A stretch of 64,000 nt of DNA from Brevibacterium renqingii (lineage in GTDB: Bacteria; Actinomycetota; Actinomycetes; Actinomycetales; Brevibacteriaceae), in the NCBI RefSeq assembly GCF_017808105.1, contig NZ_JADBHF010000002.1, positions 186,001 to 250,000 of the forward strand, written 5' to 3'. Shown here in pieces: positions 61,272 to 64,000 of this stretch. The notes beneath the pieces are model-generated. The model was not told where the DNA came from, ran no database searches, and saw nothing but the letters and a program-made list of their open reading frames with translations. Positions within the stretch are counted from its first letter, which is position 1, and every line of letters begins with the position of its first letter. Position numbers and translations under genes: made by a program.

Positions 61272-62711
61272 GTGCCCGAATCACAGTCTCAGCAGCCCGC
61301 AGAGCCCCCGGCTCCGCGCGACACGACATCCTCACCCGCAAGCTCGGACGCCTCCGGCTCCGCGGAGGCCGCAACGGGCCTCAAAGCGGGGATGAAGCCC
61401 CGCCACCTCGTGATGATGAGTCTGGGCTCGGCGATCGGGGCCGGGCTCTTCGTCGGCTCCGGCGCCGGCGTCCAGGCAGCGGGCCCTGCCGTCCTCATCT
61501 CCTATGTCGTCGCGGGGCTCATCGTCATCTTCGTCATGCGGGCCCTCGGAGAGCTCGTCGCTGCCGATCCGAACCCGGGAGCGTTCTCCCACTACGCCGG
61601 AAAGGCGATGGGCCCCTCCGCGGCCTTCGCCGTCGGCGCGCTCTGGTGGATCCAGCTCTGCCTCGTCGTCGCCGCGGAGGCGACCGCCTCGGCACAGATC
61701 CTCGCCGGCGTCTTCCCCGTCGTTCCGCAATGGGTGATCGCCCTGGCGATCATGGTCGTGTTCACCGCGATCAACCTGACCCCCGCGCGCAGCTTCGGCG
61801 AGTTCGAATTCTGGTTCTCCCTGCTCAAGGTCGCCTTCGTCGCGCTGTTCGTCATCCTCGGCATCGCCTACCTCCTCGGCTGGACTCCCGCGGAGCCGCC
61901 CGCGCAGATCTTCGCCGACGGCTTCATGCCCACCGGTGTCTCCGGAGTCGCCGCCGGTCTCCTCGTCGTCGCCTTCGCCTTCGGAGGCATCGAGATCGTC
62001 GCCGTCGCGGCGGCCGAGACCGCGGACCCGAGCCACAGCGTGACCACGGCGATCAAGACCATCGTCTGGCGCATCCTCGGCCTCTACATCGGGTCAGTGG
62101 CGATCATCGTCCTCGTCCTCGATTGGACGGACCCGCGCCTGGCCGACTCGCCGTTCGTCGCCGTCCTCGACACCGCAGGACTGCCGGTCGTCGCCGCCCT
62201 GCTCGGGGCGGTCATCGTCATCGCGCTGCTGTCGTCGATGAACGCCAACATCTACGGGGCCTCCCGCATGTCCTTCTCGATGTCCCAGCGTCGGATGCTG
62301 CCGGCCGCCTTCGGACGGGCCTCGCGTCGCGGCGTTCCCATCGCCTCGGTGCTGGCGACCTCGGCGTTCGGTTTCGTCGCCGTAGCGCTCAACTACTTCT
62401 GGGCCGAGGAGGTTCTCGGCCTCCTGCTCAACATCGTCGGTTCGACGCTCATCGTCACCTGGGTCGTCACCCTCGTCTCGCACATCATCCTGCGCCACCG
62501 CGCCGAGGCCGCCGGGCAGGAGCTGCCGCTGAAGATGTGGCTCTTCCCCTGGCTGTCCTATGCCGCACTGGCCGGCATCGCCACGATCCTCATCCTCGGC
62601 CTCACCGTCGAATCCGTCCGCTTCCAGATCGTCGGCACCCTGATCTTCGTCGCCGCGCTCTACCTCGTCGGCCTCGTCGTCACCAAACGCAGTCGCGCCG
62701 CGAAGGCCTGA
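61272..62711 (+). CDS. Amino acid permease (AAT family)
   Basis: A 479-residue APC-superfamily permease with 12 helices. After a 40-residue Ser/Pro/Ala-rich N-terminus come KPRHLVMMSLGSAIGAGLFVGSG, the AAT-family first helix, VMRALGELVAADPNPGAFSHYA, and FAFGGIEIVAVAAAETADP. This is the branch of GabP, CycA and AroP-like carriers. The start is a GTG at 61272, with TAGACT about 11 bases upstream and no ribosome-binding site, suggesting a leaderless mRNA. The substrate is not determined. A tandem-repeat spacer follows. Confidence 0.91.
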   Translation: MPESQSQQPAEPPAPRDTTSSPASSDASGSAEAATGLKAGMKPRHLVMMSLGSAIGAGLFVGSGAGVQAAGPAVLISYVVAGLIVIFVMRALGELVAADPNPGAFSHYAGKAMGPSAAFAVGALWWIQLCLVVAAEATASAQILAGVFPVVPQWVIALAIMVVFTAINLTPARSFGEFEFWFSLLKVAFVALFVILGIAYLLGWTPAEPPAQIFADGFMPTGVSGVAAGLLVVAFAFGGIEIVAVAAAETADPSHSVTTAIKTIVWRILGLYIGSVAIIVLVLDWTDPRLADSPFVAVLDTAGLPVVAALLGAVIVIALLSSMNANIYGASRMSFSMSQRRMLPAAFGRASRRGVPIASVLATSAFGFVAVALNYFWAEEVLGLLLNIVGSTLIVTWVVTLVSHIILRHRAEAAGQELPLKMWLFPWLSYAALAGIATILILGLTVESVRFQIVGTLIFVAALYLVGLVVTKRSRAAKA

Positions 62712-62763
62712 GTCCGAGCTGCCTCAGATCCCGGTCCCAGGTGTGTTCGTGTGCTGAGTCGGG

Positions 62764-62880
62764 ACCGTCTCACGTGCCGAGCCGGCGCGGTCGCGTGGCG
62801 AGGCTGGTCGCGGTCACGTGCCGAGGCTGGGCGCGGTCACGTGCCGAGCCCGGGCGCGGTCACGGTCAGTGCCGAGGACG
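62764..62880. repeat. Imperfect 22-24-bp tandem repeat array
   Basis: Five imperfect units with the core GCGCGGTCACGTGCCGAGGC lie in the spacer between the convergent permease and ketopantoate-reductase-like genes. CACGTG within the unit is palindromic. The array abuts the stop of the minus-strand gene at 62866, so its last unit enters coding sequence. Confidence 0.7.
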
Positions 62881-63795
62881 ATTCAGTGCCGCGATCTGCG
62901 CCTCCAGGGCCGGCGATTCGTTCGTCCCCGCTCCCCAGCCGGTGAGCATGTTCCGCGTCTGATCCACGTGCCGGCCGAAGTGGCGTCCGGCGTAGGCGGT
63001 GACATCGATCGGGACGGCGAACTCAATCGCTTCGAGCACACCTCGTGCGATGACCGCAGACATCGGCACGGGCAGTCCGAGCCGGGCACGCACCGCCTCG
63101 GCGGCGGCCTGCGTGGGACGGTGCAGGTGCGCCTTCAGCCGTGCCCAATTGCCGCCGTGGATGCTCAGCTCCGCAACATAGGGGATGAACACTGCAGGCG
63201 GCACCACTGCCGCGGCGATCGGGGCCGGAAGGACGAGACGTCCGAGCCCGCGCACGAGACGCCGCACCGCTTCCCGTTGGCCCGCGAGGAGGAACCTCGG
63301 CAGGTCGGCGGGTGCCCAATAACGCACCTCCCGCCCGTCCGGCGCAGCTTCCTCGCCGAGGCGTTCGGACAGGAACATCGGTGCGAGGACGACGACCTCG
63401 GCGGCGGGGAACTCGGACCGCGCGCGGTCGAGGTCGCCTTCGACCTGACTGGTGATCGCGATGGACTTCGGAGCGATCTCGCGAATCGCCGAGGCGACTG
63501 CCGGGTCGAGGTCGCCCGGTCGAGTGGAGAGGACGACGAGGTCCCAGACACCCGCGGCGCCGGCCCAGTCGGTGACGGTGACGCGTCGGGTCGCTGCCAC
63601 TTCGGTCGCCCTCTGGCCCGCCCGCGCCCCCTCTGGGGTTGATCCGCCCGGCTCGGGTCTTCCCACCCGACGCGGGTAGGACGCACGCGGACCCGACGCG
63701 GGCGCGCGGCCTGCGACGGCGACCTCGTGGGCGTCGGTGAAGAGCGCGGCCCCGGCGAGGCCGATGGCCCCGGCACCCTGGAACAGCACTCTCAT
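62866..63795 (-). CDS. Ketopantoate reductase-like protein
   Basis: A 309-residue NAD(P)-binding protein resembling 2-dehydropantoate 2-reductase (PanE/ApbA). The N-terminal Rossmann motif is LFQGAGAIGLAGAAL. A low-complexity Pro/Arg/Gly stretch at residues 30-60 interrupts the domain. A helical C-terminal domain follows (PTQAAAEAVRARLGLPVPMSAVIARGVLEAIE), but the strictly conserved PanE motifs are not obvious, so a related oxidoreductase is possible. It starts 13 bp after ispF on the same strand, implying co-transcription. The C-terminus is at the edge of a repeat array. Confidence 0.72.
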   Translation of the reverse strand: MRVLFQGAGAIGLAGAALFTDAHEVAVAGRAPASGPRASYPRRVGRPEPGGSTPEGARAGQRATEVAATRRVTVTDWAGAAGVWDLVVLSTRPGDLDPAVASAIREIAPKSIAITSQVEGDLDRARSEFPAAEVVVLAPMFLSERLGEEAAPDGREVRYWAPADLPRFLLAGQREAVRRLVRGLGRLVLPAPIAAAVVPPAVFIPYVAELSIHGGNWARLKAHLHRPTQAAAEAVRARLGLPVPMSAVIARGVLEAIEFAVPIDVTAYAGRHFGRHVDQTRNMLTGWGAGTNESPALEAQIAALNRPRH

Positions 63796-63808
63796 TCTGC
63801 TCGCCCGG

Positions 63809-64000
63809 TCATCTCGGGTACACCAGGGCATTGGCGATGGCGGCCAGCCCCTCGCCGCGACCGGTCAGCCCGAGACCGTCTGCTGTCGTGCCCGCGACGG
63901 ACACCGCGGCACCGGCTGCGGCCGACAGAACATGCCCGGCCTCGGAGCGCCGGGCACCGATCTTCGGGCGGTTCCCGATGACCTGGACGGCGATGTTGCC
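63809..64000 (-). CDS. ispF: 2-C-methyl-D-erythritol 2,4-cyclodiphosphate synthase, partial
   Basis: The C-terminal 63 residues of IspF, the MEP-pathway enzyme that makes the isoprenoid precursor MEcPP. The piece reads [20 protein letters not shown], then a run ending in the signature [20 protein letters not shown]. The 5' part lies beyond the window. In mycobacteria ispF is followed directly by cysS and rlmB; here a reductase-like gene and several plus-strand genes stand between. Confidence 0.93.
   Translation of the reverse strand, partial: GNIAVQVIGNRPKIGARRSEAGHVLSAAAGAAVSVAGTTADGLGLTGRGEGLAAIANALVYPR

Noticed and set aside
62764..62880. CRISPR or iteron origin
   Set aside because: Units are contiguous and imperfect without unique spacers, and there is no replication initiator gene in the window.

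Overview
The window is dense, high-GC DNA from an actinobacterium. The gene content fits this: S-(hydroxymethyl)mycothiol dehydrogenase (mycothiol biology), a PspA-PspAA-HtpX-PspAB module, a WXG100 protein, DUF3027/DUF3263/DUF4032 proteins, a solitary groEL with a CIRCE operator, a MetP/MetS pair and many GTG or leaderless starts. The combination resembles Brevibacterium or a close relative in Micrococcales; that placement is inference. Apart from one tRNA-Thr, everything recognised is protein-coding. There is no sign of a prophage, insertion sequence, CRISPR array or plasmid module, so this reads as ordinary chromosomal backbone with accessory transport genes.

Layout. 1-10 kb: the 3' part of serC, a DUF456 membrane protein, a minus-strand csp-DUF3027-MFS operon, a small membrane protein, then the plus-strand pair of an XPB-associated protein and the XPB helicase, followed by an EamA exporter divergent from a CGNR regulator. 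10-20 kb: an unknown membrane protein, a PhoP/PhoR-like two-component system translationally coupled to a membrane-anchored HtrA protease, a WXG100 protein, and the envelope-stress set pspA-pspAA-htpX-pspAB. 20-31 kb: an S4 RNA-binding protein with an acidic Gly-rich membrane protein, TauE/SafE, DUF1707, groEL under CIRCE, a short cold-shock protein, LytR_C, DUF3263, an aldehyde dehydrogenase, ung and ThrE.

31-44 kb: amidohydrolase, GDSL hydrolase, a kynurenine-formamidase-like hydrolase convergent with tryptophan 2,3-dioxygenase, a protealysin-type M4 protease with its emfourin-like inhibitor, LtrA, an MFS carrier, an ABC1/UbiB kinase-like protein, tRNA-Thr(TGT), a DsbA-like thioredoxin and a Ser/Thr kinase. 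45-52 kb: otsA-otsB (trehalose), two overlapping LacI regulators, and, divergent from them, an ABC-type ATPase that has lost most of its signature residues, paired with a DUF4032 kinase-fold protein. 52-64 kb: an SDR, an amino-acid permease, rlmB-cysS, the MetP/MetS transporter with a structured leader, mycothiol-dependent formaldehyde detoxification (mscR plus a metallo-beta-lactamase-fold hydrolase), a second permease, a ketopantoate-reductase-like protein and the 3' end of ispF.

The best candidate for undescribed biology is the degenerate ABC ATPase/DUF4032 pair at 49815-51845. It keeps Walker A, Walker B and the catalytic Glu, but the Q-loop Gln, LSGGQ core, D-loop Asp and H-loop His are replaced, and it sits next to a protein-kinase-like partner with no permease in sight. 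Secondary leads are the structured metP leader, a dispersed stem-loop repeat family (24.7 kb and 41.4 kb), and the many gene-end spacers holding short imperfect tandem repeats.
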